DNA from: Fimadaptatus sp948467645
GTDB taxonomy: Bacteria > Bacillota > Clostridia > Christensenellales > Aristaeellaceae
DNA: 12,516 nucleotides
Direction: 5' to 3'
NCBI GenBank assembly: GCA_948467645.1
Contig: CAOKFD010000072.1
Coordinates: forward strand, 1-12,516
Each line of letters starts with the position of its first letter. The first letter of the stretch is position 1. Under the pieces are notes generated by a model that searched no databases, had not been told where the DNA came from, and was given only the letters and a program-made list of their open reading frames with translations. The translations under genes were made by a program, and so were the position numbers. Positions 1 to 5,682 of this stretch are shown in pieces.

Positions 1-153
1 TCTCAAATCTCTTTTCTTTTTTCGTCCTTTCCAACATCTATTGTAGCTCTACAGCCCGCAGGTAAAATATTTGATTTATGCGGTTTACATTTTTGCGCCC
101 ATGCTTTATAATGAAAGGTATAATAAGCTGTTAAATGGCAGGGAGGTGTCCAT
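1..153. other. Left-edge intergenic region
   Basis: No coding region is supported here. The first 35 bases are pyrimidine-rich on the plus strand. Read on the minus strand they form a purine-rich stretch, preceded by a TACAAT box and a GGAAAGGA run, so a divergent gene may begin beyond the left edge; this is weak inference. The rightmost part holds the promoter of the first plus-strand gene. Confidence 0.4.
84..112 (+). promoter_or_regulatory. Sigma-A-type promoter for the small membrane protein gene
   Basis: TTTACA at 84-89 and TATAAT at 107-112 are separated by exactly 17 bases. A second TATAAT lies at 119-124, without a matching -35 box. The expected start of transcription is near 119, giving a leader of about 35 bases before the TTG start codon at 154. 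Confidence 0.7.
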
Positions 154-420
154 TTGCGGAGCAATGGCGTTTCGGAAGACTTTCACCCGGGTGACATCAC
201 CTCCACTCATGAGATAAAGCACCGCCATACGCCGCGCCGTATGAGGTTTCATACGTTAAGCGGCGGCGCGGATCCGCGCATTACGCGCGCGGCGACTGTG
301 GCGGTAATATTTATATTGGTGGCGCTGTTTTTGTGCATGGCAATGTGGCTTGCGTCGCTGGGGCCGTTTACGGGCGGGCCGATGATAGTGCCCGGCAGGG
401 TATTTTCGGTGGGCGGCTGA
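154..420 (+). CDS. Small single-span membrane protein of unknown function
   Basis: This 88-residue protein starts at a TTG codon. The start is supported by GGGAGGTG at 141-148, five bases upstream, and by a good promoter at 84-112. Residues 1-44 are hydrophilic and rich in His and Arg. Residues about 46-68 form one hydrophobic membrane segment (VAVIFILVALFLCMAMWLAS), followed by a short Gly/Pro-rich tail. The basic N-terminal side suggests N-in, C-out topology. I do not recognise the family and assign no function. The ThuA-like gene begins 57 bases downstream with no clear promoter or terminator between them, so the two may be co-transcribed. The gene call rests on the promoter, ribosome binding site and membrane segment rather than homology. 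Confidence 0.6.
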   Translation: MRSNGVSEDFHPGDITSTHEIKHRHTPRRMRFHTLSGGADPRITRAATVAVIFILVALFLCMAMWLASLGPFTGGPMIVPGRVFSVGG

Positions 421-477
421 TGCGGTAATATTAATTGGAAAGCAGCAAAATACAATGCGAGTCAGGAGGAATTTCAT

Positions 478-1200
478 ATGAAAAAGGCACTTATAGTACA
501 GGGCGGCTGGGACGGCCACGAGCCGGTTCAGGTCTCCACGCGTTTCGCGCGCCTTCTGCGCGAACACGATTTCGAGGTCGAAGTATCCGACACGCTGGAT
601 AGCTTCCTCGATCTGGAAAAGCTCAAGGCACTCGATCTGATCGTACCCGTATGGACGATGGGCAAGATTACCAATGAGCAGTGCACTCCCGTGATCGAGG
701 CGGTAGGCCGCTTCGGCGTGGGCATAGCGGGCTGCCATGGCGGCATGTGCGACTCCTTCCGCGAAAGCACCCAGTGGCAGTTCATGACCGGCGGTCAGTG
801 GGTTTCCCACCCCGGCGGGGACGGCGTGAAGTACGACGTGCACATAAAAAACTCGTCCAGCCCTATAACCTATGGGCTGAGCGACTTTAGCGTGTCCACC
901 GAGCAGTACTACGTACATATTGACCCGGCGGTCGAGGTGCTGGCTACCACCTGTTATCCGGTGGTCAATTACTATCATGCGGCCAACGGCCATGTCGAGG
1001 TGCCCGTAACCTGGACCAAGCGTTGGGGGCATGGCCGCGTATTCTATACGTCGCTGGGCCATCATGACGATGTGTTTGACGAGCCGACCGCACAGGAAAT
1101 GATGCTGCGCGGTATGCTGTGGGCGGCTGAGGGTAAGGAAATCGCCGTCAAGAACAACGTCGATCCAGATAAGTACGCCAGCACGCTCAAAATGTACTGA
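478..1200 (+). CDS. ThuA-like domain protein
   Basis: This 240-residue protein consists of a single ThuA-like domain, which has a class I glutamine amidotransferase-like fold. The family is named after a Rhizobium trehalose-utilisation gene, and its biochemical role is mostly unknown. Supporting features are the N-terminal strand and glycine turn KKALIVQGGWDGHEP (2-16), the nucleophile-elbow-like GIAGCHGGMCDSFR (82-95) with Cys86 and His87, TQWQFMTGGQWVSHPGG (98-114), EQYYVHIDP (142-150), and the C-terminal PVTWTKRWGHGRVFYTSLGH (176-195) typical of ThuA proteins. There is no signal peptide, so it is expected in the cytoplasm. AGGAGG at 464-469, eight bases before the ATG, fixes the start. No sugar transporter or dehydrogenase lies nearby, so its substrate cannot be inferred. 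The family call is firm; enzymatic activity is not shown. Confidence 0.88.
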   Translation: MKKALIVQGGWDGHEPVQVSTRFARLLREHDFEVEVSDTLDSFLDLEKLKALDLIVPVWTMGKITNEQCTPVIEAVGRFGVGIAGCHGGMCDSFRESTQWQFMTGGQWVSHPGGDGVKYDVHIKNSSSPITYGLSDFSVSTEQYYVHIDPAVEVLATTCYPVVNYYHAANGHVEVPVTWTKRWGHGRVFYTSLGHHDDVFDEPTAQEMMLRGMLWAAEGKEIAVKNNVDPDKYASTLKMY

Positions 1201-1217
1201 TTCGGCTATCAATCAAC

Positions 1218-1241
1218 CCTATATAATCACCTATATAATCA
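1218..1241 (+). repeat. Perfect 12-bp tandem duplication (CCTATATAATCA x2)
   Basis: The unit CCTATATAATCA occurs twice head to tail in the gap between the ThuA-like gene and the next gene. Each copy contains TATAAT (1222-1227 and 1234-1239), but neither has a convincing -35 box at 16-18 bases. It may be a duplicated -10 element or simply replication slippage. Confidence 0.75.
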
Positions 1242-1261
1242 ACGGAAGGAAATTTAAGCAG

Positions 1262-1558
1262 ATGAGCCGCATTTGGGTAAAGGTAATGAAAAGGCACAAG
1301 ACGATCAAGGATGCTGCCGTGCCATGTACGCATGACGACGTTGAGGAGCGCCTGCGCGACGTGTGCAAGGACTTTGATGTGCCCAGTCCGATGTGGCTTC
1401 AAAAGCAGCGCGACGAGTTTGAACGCTTCGGCATGACCGACTTTTCGCACGATAACTTCTTCGAGCCGATCGATTTTGACAAGCTGGAAATTCATTTCCT
1501 GCCCGACGACGGAGTGACCCGCCGCAGCAAAGACCCGCGCAACGATTTTTCGTATTGA
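1262..1558 (+). CDS. Uncharacterised 98-residue protein
   Basis: The protein is small, soluble and charged, with no signal peptide or membrane segment. The N-terminal MSRIWVKVMKRHKTIKD looks like a beta-strand followed by a basic turn. Residues 25-55 are probably helical and acidic/basic (DDVEERLRDVCKDF). The C-terminal half holds aromatic- and acid-rich stretches (FSHDNFFEPIDFDKLEIHFL, 61-80). From memory it resembles small conserved proteins found in Clostridia, but I cannot name a domain. GGAAGGA at 1244-1250, eleven bases upstream, supports the ATG. It lies 61 bases after the ThuA-like gene and 90 bases before the DUF378 gene, in the same orientation, so it could belong to one transcript. 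Two cysteines (22, 35) form no evident metal site. No function is assigned. Confidence 0.72.
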   Translation: MSRIWVKVMKRHKTIKDAAVPCTHDDVEERLRDVCKDFDVPSPMWLQKQRDEFERFGMTDFSHDNFFEPIDFDKLEIHFLPDDGVTRRSKDPRNDFSY

Positions 1559-1648
1559 CGCGCGCGAGGTATGCGCGGCGCAGTTTTGCGGCATAATAGC
1601 CTTATAATCGGGACGCAGTAAAGCGCGCCCCAAAAAGGAGGCATAATT

Positions 1649-1870
1649 ATGCTCGTACTTGACAGGATTGCGTTGCTGCTTGCGATAATCGGAGCCGTCA
1701 ATTGGGGCTTGGTGGGTGTGTTTCAGTTCGATCTGGTCGCGTTCATCTGCGGTGGACAGGGCGCCGTGATAAGCCGCGTGATATACACGCTGGTGGCTAT
1801 TGCAGGACTATGGTGCGTATCGCTGCTTTTCCGCGAGCGCGACGAGGTGCACGAGGGCGGCGAAAGCTGA
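1649..1870 (+). CDS. DUF378 family small membrane protein
   Basis: This 73-residue protein has two membrane segments, about 6-28 and 42-62. It carries the family hallmark IGAVNWGLVGVFQFDLVAFI (14-33), in which an Asn-Trp-Gly core precedes an aromatic/Asp turn. The second helix is RVIYTLVAIAGLWCVSLLF, and the tail is short and charged (RERDEVHEGGES). DUF378 proteins, such as B. subtilis YuzA, are short two-helix inner-membrane proteins without a known role. AAGGAGG at 1635-1641, seven bases upstream, fixes the start. A strong terminator follows 15 bases after the stop, so this is the last gene of the first cluster. The family assignment is confident and the function unknown. Confidence 0.88.
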   Translation: MLVLDRIALLLAIIGAVNWGLVGVFQFDLVAFICGGQGAVISRVIYTLVAIAGLWCVSLLFRERDEVHEGGES

Positions 1871-1885
1871 CTTTGATTTAATCGG

Positions 1886-1920
1886 AACTCCGCAGGTACT
1901 TTGCCTGCGGAGTTTTGCTT
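1886..1920 (+). terminator. Rho-independent terminator after the DUF378 gene
   Basis: A perfect 11-bp stem, AACTCCGCAGG (1886-1896) with CCTGCGGAGTT (1904-1914), closes a 7-base loop. It is followed by TTGCTTTCC, a moderately T-rich tail. It separates the first gene cluster from rplI. Confidence 0.88.
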
Positions 1921-1951
1921 TCCAAATTCGGCATACGCTCACAATAATAAT

Positions 1952-1980
1952 TTGCAATTGCTGCCTGAATGAGGTATAAT
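1952..1980 (+). promoter_or_regulatory. Promoter of rplI(-dnaB)
   Basis: TTGCAA at 1952-1957 and TATAAT at 1975-1980 are separated by exactly 17 bases. Transcription should start near 1987, giving a leader of about 68 bases that contains the hairpin at 1998-2029 before the GTG start of rplI. Confidence 0.8.
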
Positions 1981-1997
1981 ACTATATACTGGTCTTG

Positions 1998-2029
1998 ATA
2001 TGCCCGCCGCCATTGCAGCGCGGACATAT
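1998..2029 (+). promoter_or_regulatory. Hairpin in the rplI leader
   Basis: ATATG (1998-2002) pairs with CATAT (2025-2029) and CCGC (2004-2007) with GCGG (2020-2023), with one C/A mismatch between the two helices and a 12-base loop. It sits between the predicted transcription start and AGGAGG at 2041-2046. No T-run follows, so it is not a terminator. A role in controlling L9 synthesis is possible but is inference. Confidence 0.4.
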
Positions 2030-2054
2030 TGCTGTGTATAAGGAGGAAACCAAA

Positions 2055-2501
2055 GTGAAGGTCATACTTTTGAAGGATGTAAAGGGCACGGGCAAGCGCG
2101 ATCAGGTGCTTGAGGTATCGGACGGCTACGCCCGCAATTTTCTTTTGCCGCGCAAGCTGGCGGTGGAAGCCAGCGCTAACGCTATAAATACCATACAAAA
2201 CGCCAAGGCCGCCGAAGAGCATCGTCAGGCGCAGCAGCGTCAGGCCATGCTGGAGCTGGCTAAGGAAATGAAGGACAAGGAAGTCCGCGTGACCGCCAAG
2301 GCGGGTGCAAACGGCCGTCTGTTCGGTTCCGTAACCGGCGAAGCCATCGCCGAAGCCATCAAGCAGCAGCTTGGCTACGAAGTGGACAAGCGCAAGATCG
2401 AGCTGAGCGAGCAGATTAAGCAGGCCGGCCGCTTCGAAATGACCCTGCGCCTTGGCCCCAACATAACTGCGCGCATGTTCGCCATAGTCGAGGCCGTCTA
2501 A
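2055..2501 (+). CDS. rplI: 50S ribosomal protein L9
   Basis: L9 binds 23S rRNA with its N-terminal domain and projects from the ribosome through a long helix, helping reading-frame maintenance. The 148-residue length is normal for bacterial L9. The N-terminal domain has the signature GTGKRDQVLEVSDGYARNFL, followed by LPRKLAVEAS. Residues about 41-75 form the Ala/Gln/Glu-rich connecting helix. The C-terminal domain contains GRLFGSVTGEAIAEAI and a final beta segment. I chose the GTG at 2055 because AGGAGG (2041-2046) lies eight bases upstream and translation then begins MKVILLKDVKG, the conserved L9 N-terminus; an in-frame start at 1995 would add 20 unrelated residues. dnaB follows after 197 bases, the order common in Bacillota. 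The usual upstream gdpP/yybT-type gene is absent here. Confidence 0.97.
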   Translation: MKVILLKDVKGTGKRDQVLEVSDGYARNFLLPRKLAVEASANAINTIQNAKAAEEHRQAQQRQAMLELAKEMKDKEVRVTAKAGANGRLFGSVTGEAIAEAIKQQLGYEVDKRKIELSEQIKQAGRFEMTLRLGPNITARMFAIVEAV

Positions 2502-2637
2502 GGCATTTGCCGCAGGTATGCCCGATTACGCGACTGCGATTTCGTGCATGTTCAGACAGCACAGCGCCGCCTGACTTAACACCGAAAATCGGCTTTGTGG
2601 TTGAGACATATTTTGCAGCTTTGGAAAAATTAAGTCG

Positions 2638-2682
2638 CGCGCCCGGAGCGGGGGATTGACCTTGCGGCTTCGGGCGCGTTTT
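2638..2682 (+). terminator. Terminator-like hairpin between rplI and dnaB
   Basis: CGCGCCCGGAGC (2638-2649) pairs with GCTTCGGGCGCG (2667-2678), twelve pairs including one G-U, around a 17-base loop. TTTT (2679-2682) follows. It ends only three bases before the dnaB ribosome binding site region (GAGGTGG, about 2685-2691), so it could act as a partial terminator or attenuator that lowers dnaB relative to rplI. The T-run is short, so efficient termination is doubtful. I found no good promoter between it and rplI. Confidence 0.5.
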
Positions 2683-2698
2683 AGCGAGGTGGGATTGC

Positions 2699-4063
2699 AT
2701 GGAACAGGGGCGTGTACCGCCGCATAGTATGGATGCCGAGCGCTCTGTGCTGGGCGCGATGCTTCAGGATCGCAACGCGCTGCTGCTTGCGAACGAAGCG
2801 CTGTCTCCTGAGGACTTTTACAGCCCCGCGCACCGCGAAATCTTCACGGCCATGCGTATGCTGTTCAACCAGTCGCAGCCCATCGATCTGGTGACGGTAT
2901 CCAACGAACTGACCCGCACGGGCAAGCTGGACGGCATAGGCGGTTTGGACTACCTTATCGATTTGACCGGCTATGTGCCGTCCACCGCGAACGCGCGCGC
3001 GTATATAAAGATAATCGAGGAAAAGTCCACCCTGCGCAAGCTGATCGATGCGTCCGGCACGATCACGCAGGAAAGCTATCTGGGCGAAAAGGAAGTCCCC
3101 GAGGTACTGGAACTGGCCGAGCGTTCGATATACGATATAGCCATGCGCCGCGGCACAGAGGCCTTCGTGCCCGCGCGCGAGGAAGTGCCGCGCACATATG
3201 CCAAGATTCAGGAGCTGCTGGTAAATAAGGGCTCAATCAACGGCATACCAACCGGCTTTACCGATCTGGATAACCTGCTTACCGGCCTGCATCCGGGCGA
3301 AATGGTGCTGATAGCCGCGCGCCCGTCGATGGGTAAAACCACGCTGGGCATGAATATAGCCGCCAACGCCGCAATTCGCGGCGGCAAGAAGGTGGCTGTG
3401 TTCTCGTTGGAAATGCCCGTAGAACAATTGATGCTGCGCATGATGTGCTCCGAAGCGCAGGTCAACATGCAAAGCCTGCGTCACGGCACGCTGACCGATG
3501 ACGAACTGGAACGCCTGGGCGATACGCTGCTTCCGCTGTCCAACGCCGAACTGTACATGGACGCGACCAGCGGCATAAGTGTGACCGAGATGCGCTCGCG
3601 CTGCCGTCGATTGCAGATCGAGCACGGTCTCGATTTGGTTATGATCGACTATATCGGCCTGATGAGCGCGGGCAGCGGCAGTCCCAACCGCTCGCGTCAG
3701 GAGGAAGTCGCCGAAATCTCGCGCTCGATAAAGGGCCTTGCGCAGGAATTGCGCGTACCCATAATCACGCTGAGCCAGCTCTCCCGCGCGCCGCAGGGCC
3801 GCGCCAACCACCGCCCGGTGCTGAGCGATCTGCGCGATTCGGGCGCAATCGAGCAGGACGCGGATGTGGTTATGTTCATACACCGCGAGGGCTATTACGA
3901 TCCAGAATACGAGGATAAGACAGCCGCCGAAATCATAGTGGCCAAACAGCGTAACGGCCCGTTGGATACGGTAATGGTGACGTTCCTTGGCGAGTACGTC
4001 AAGTTCGTTAATTCACTCAACCCGAACGCCGTGCCGCCGCCACCGCCGCCGCCAGGAGTATAA
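2699..4063 (+). CDS. dnaB: Replicative DNA helicase DnaB
   Basis: DnaB is the ring-shaped hexameric helicase that unwinds DNA at the replication fork and recruits primase (the protein called DnaC in Bacillus). The 454-residue length is typical. The N-terminal helical domain spans about 5-105 (PHSMDAERSVLGAML at the start) and the linker helix follows to about 180. The RecA-like C-terminal domain has Walker A ARPSMGKT (207-214), SLEMP after the second strand, Walker B LDLVMID (311-317), the LSQLSR motif (358-363) and the KQRNGP arginine-finger region (416-421). There is no intein or insertion. GAGGTGG upstream supports the ATG. The C-terminus is unusual: seven consecutive prolines (446-452) before Gly-Val-stop. 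It probably shares transcription with rplI through a terminator-like hairpin and ends at a strong two-way terminator. Confidence 0.97.
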   Translation: MEQGRVPPHSMDAERSVLGAMLQDRNALLLANEALSPEDFYSPAHREIFTAMRMLFNQSQPIDLVTVSNELTRTGKLDGIGGLDYLIDLTGYVPSTANARAYIKIIEEKSTLRKLIDASGTITQESYLGEKEVPEVLELAERSIYDIAMRRGTEAFVPAREEVPRTYAKIQELLVNKGSINGIPTGFTDLDNLLTGLHPGEMVLIAARPSMGKTTLGMNIAANAAIRGGKKVAVFSLEMPVEQLMLRMMCSEAQVNMQSLRHGTLTDDELERLGDTLLPLSNAELYMDATSGISVTEMRSRCRRLQIEHGLDLVMIDYIGLMSAGSGSPNRSRQEEVAEISRSIKGLAQELRVPIITLSQLSRAPQGRANHRPVLSDLRDSGAIEQDADVVMFIHREGYYDPEYEDKTAAEIIVAKQRNGPLDTVMVTFLGEYVKFVNSLNPNAVPPPPPPPGV

Positions 4064-4073
4064 ATTGCATTGT

Positions 4074-4133
4074 AAAACGGACGCGACTTGGATTCATGCT
4101 CATTGTGAGCGCATCCAGCCACGTCCGTTATTT
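4074..4133. terminator. Long bidirectional terminator between dnaB and the Cys-rich gene
   Basis: The outer stem AACGGACG (4076-4083) pairs with CGTCCGTT (4122-4129). A middle helix pairs TGGAT (4089-4093) with ATCCA (4113-4117). The apical helix pairs GCTCA (4098-4102) with TGAGC (4106-4110) around a 3-base loop. TTATTT follows on the plus strand and TTTT follows the stem on the minus strand. It lies between two convergent genes, so it can stop transcripts from both sides. Confidence 0.8.
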
Positions 4134-4147
4134 ATGATGTTGCGCAA

Positions 4148-4300
4148 TCAGCGCCGCTTTTGCACTTCACTTTCCGTACACTTGGGGCACAGTCCCTCGC
4201 TCATGCACTGCGCACAGGCGTATTCGCCGCAGCCCGGACATTGGCTTAATTGCCGCACTTCCGTTTCGCAATGGCAGCATGGGCACTCTATCATAGACAT
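4148..4300 (-). CDS. Cysteine-rich 50-residue protein, putative two-zinc binder
   Basis: This short minus-strand gene encodes 50 residues, ten of them cysteine (6, 8, 9, 11, 21, 24, 29, 32, 38, 41). Four CxxC pairs can be read: C6-x2-C9, C21-x2-C24 (CPGC), C29-x2-C32 (CAQC) and C38-x2-C41 (CPKC). That is enough for two zinc sites, either as two zinc ribbons or as a cross-brace like small RING/treble-clef domains. The start is supported by AAGGAG at 4310-4315, nine bases upstream of the ATG; an internal ATG two codons on is less well spaced. The C-terminus (SEVQKRR) is basic. No signal peptide is present, so it is probably cytoplasmic. It converges with dnaB. I do not recognise a named family, and partner or nucleic-acid binding is inference. 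Confidence 0.75.
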   Translation of the reverse strand: MSMIECPCCHCETEVRQLSQCPGCGEYACAQCMSEGLCPKCTESEVQKRR

Positions 4301-4551
4301 GCAATCACGCTCCTTGACCTGAATATTCCCTGAAACGCGCCTGTTTATACAACATGTTTTACCCGCTTCACATCGCCCGTTATTGCATTTGGATAGGAGC
4401 TTAGTCCTGCTATATGTGGTTGCTGATAATCACGATTCCAATGCTTATAAATAGTTCACATATACGTCAACTATTATAATATATCTGATATAGTAACACA
4501 CGCAATGTACGTTAAATACACGTTAAGCCGGCAATTAACTCTATGTTCCTA
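4301..4551. other. AT-rich intergenic region between the Cys-rich gene and xre
   Basis: No gene is supported in this stretch. It is clearly more AT-rich than its surroundings. It must hold the minus-strand promoter of the Cys-rich gene; on that strand TTGACG (4465-4470) with a TATAAG-like box 15 bases on is possible but poorly spaced. Two copies of ACGTTAA (4509-4515 and 4520-4526) lie 11 bp apart, one helical turn. ACGCAAT at 4500-4506 matches the core of the repeats flanking the xre promoter. Confidence 0.5.
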
Positions 4552-4580
4552 TTGACGCAATAAATTGCATGTGGTATAAT
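4552..4580 (+). promoter_or_regulatory. Promoter of xre-immA
   Basis: TTGACG (4552-4557) and TATAAT (4575-4580) are separated by exactly 17 bases. Transcription should start near 4587, giving a leader of about 74 bases before the ATG at 4661. The -35 box overlaps the first copy of the repeat GACGCAATAAA. Confidence 0.85.
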
Positions 4581-4608
4581 CCGACTGTAAGGACGCAATA
4601 AAATGCGT
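4554..4608 (+). promoter_or_regulatory. Probable XRE operator pair (GACGCAATAAA repeats)
   Basis: GACGCAATAAA occurs at 4554-4564, overlapping the -35 box, and at 4592-4602, just past the predicted transcription start, with starts 38 bp apart. Each copy sits in an inverted repeat: GCAAT-AA-ATTGC (4557-4568) and ACGCA-N6-TGCGT (4593-4608). The position around the promoter of an XRE gene suggests autorepression; the binding itself is inference. Confidence 0.6.
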
Positions 4609-4660
4609 TTTGCATATTGAAAAAGTAACAATTGAAATGCGATACAAAGGGGAGAAGACT

Positions 4661-5098
4661 ATGACATTTGGAGAAAAACTGAAAAAGCTCCGTGAGTCGC
4701 GTAAGCTTACTCAAACGCAGATGGCCGACATGCTGGGCGTGTCACTGCGTACATATCAATACTATGAATCCGGACGCATGTATCCCAAAGATAAGGCGGT
4801 ATATCAGCGCACGGCGACGCGCTTCAATGTGACTATGGACAGTCTGCTGGGCGATCAGGACCTTTTCATAATCGACGCACAGAGCAAATACGGCGCGCGC
4901 GGCCGCGATCAGGCTACAAATATAATAAAGGCAACGGAAGCGCTTTACGCCGGCGGCACACTCTCTGAGGAAGATGAACAGGCGTTTTACCGCCAGATGA
5001 CGCGCATATTCGACCGCGTAAAGCAGCGCAACGCCAAGCGTTACGCCGAAAAAATGCGTATGCACAAATCCGACGATAACGACGGAGACGACGAATGA
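4661..5098 (+). CDS. XRE-family transcriptional regulator (ImmR-like)
   Basis: This is a DNA-binding repressor-type protein of 145 residues. The N-terminal helix-turn-helix spans about 4-62: FGEKLKKLRESRKLTQTQMA, then MLGVSLRTYQYYESGRMYP, the characteristic Cro/cI-type recognition region. Residues about 84-130 form a helical segment with GGTLSEEDEQAFYRQM, a pattern I associate with Clostridia XRE proteins paired with an ImmA peptidase. The C-terminus is very acidic (DDNDGDDE). I chose the ATG at 4661 over an in-frame TTG at 4610 because AGGGGAG (4648-4654) lies six bases upstream and translation then begins directly at the HTH. The stop overlaps the immA start (ATGA, 5095-5098), so the two are translationally coupled. 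Flanking repeats at its promoter suggest autoregulation. Confidence 0.92.
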   Translation: MTFGEKLKKLRESRKLTQTQMADMLGVSLRTYQYYESGRMYPKDKAVYQRTATRFNVTMDSLLGDQDLFIIDAQSKYGARGRDQATNIIKATEALYAGGTLSEEDEQAFYRQMTRIFDRVKQRNAKRYAEKMRMHKSDDNDGDDE

Positions 5099-5640
5099 CC
5101 CGAGAAGCAATTGAGCGAATAGAGCGCGTGGCCTACAAACTCGTGCGCAAATACGGTACATCCGACCCGTATGAACTGGCCGAAAGTCTCAATTGCATGG
5201 TGGATATGGAAAGTTACCCGTCGCTGCTGGGCTTCTGCAACGTGATAATGGGAGTACGTGTTATAGGTCTGAACAGCAACGCCGATTACTACACACGCCG
5301 CTGCGCGTGCGCGCATGAGCTGGGCCACCTGGTGCTGGGGCATGTAAAGCTGGCAGGAATGCGCGCAGGACGCACGGAAGACCTTACCAATCTGACATCA
5401 CGTATGGAGGCGGAAGCGAATTGCTTTGCGGCTGCATTGCTTATAAGCGATGAGGACGCGCTGAACGCAATACGAACATATTGTGAATTAAGCCGCGCGG
5501 CCGCAAGCCTTTACGTATGCCCGGAACTGTTACAGGCCAAGGCGCGAATACTGAGCGCAAAGGGCTGTGCGGTAATCGTGCCGGAGCTTCCGTCCAGCGC
5601 GGCGTGGAAACGATGTGCGCGCAAAGCGTGCGGCTGCTGA
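5095..5640 (+). CDS. ImmA/IrrE-family zinc metallopeptidase
   Basis: Members of this family cleave a partner XRE repressor in response to a signal; ImmA of ICEBs1 and IrrE/PprI of Deinococcus are the known examples. The 181-residue protein has the HEXXH zinc motif HELGH (74-78) inside CACAHELGHLVLGH. A downstream RMEAEANCFAAALL (103-116) supplies the likely third ligand Glu107 and the hydrophobic helix typical of the family. No signal peptide is seen. The C-terminus is short, Cys- and Arg-rich (RCARKACGC), which is unusual. It starts at ATG 5095, overlapping the xre stop. The neighbouring XRE protein is the obvious substrate. There is no integrase or conjugation gene in the window, so this looks like a chromosomal stress switch rather than an intact mobile element. 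Confidence 0.9.
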   Translation: MTREAIERIERVAYKLVRKYGTSDPYELAESLNCMVDMESYPSLLGFCNVIMGVRVIGLNSNADYYTRRCACAHELGHLVLGHVKLAGMRAGRTEDLTNLTSRMEAEANCFAAALLISDEDALNAIRTYCELSRAAASLYVCPELLQAKARILSAKGCAVIVPELPSSAAWKRCARKACGC

Positions 5641-5682
5641 CAACGCACGCTGTAAGCCATAAAATGAAAGAGAGGGAAGCTT

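Noticed and set aside
226..254. CATACG/CGTATG inverted repeat inside the first small gene
   Set aside because: It lies within coding sequence, is only six pairs with no T-run, and is likely to arise by chance.
256..1212. Long open frame on the minus strand opposite the ThuA-like gene
   Set aside because: It is antisense to a gene with clear family motifs and a strong ribosome binding site. Its own product is His/Arg-rich with no recognisable motif and has no ribosome binding site.
1603..1608. TATAAT upstream of the DUF378 gene as a promoter
   Set aside because: No acceptable -35 box lies 15-19 bases upstream and there is no extended -10 TG, so I did not call a promoter.
4301..5640. xre-immA as part of an integrative or phage element
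   Set aside because: ImmR/ImmA pairs occur on such elements, but no integrase, att-like direct repeats, relaxase or phage gene is visible, and flanking genes look chromosomal.
5637..5665. CTGACA-17-TAAAAT as a promoter for the oligoendopeptidase gene
   Set aside because: The boxes are off consensus and transcription would start inside the ribosome binding site region at 5671-5677, leaving a leader of about ten bases.
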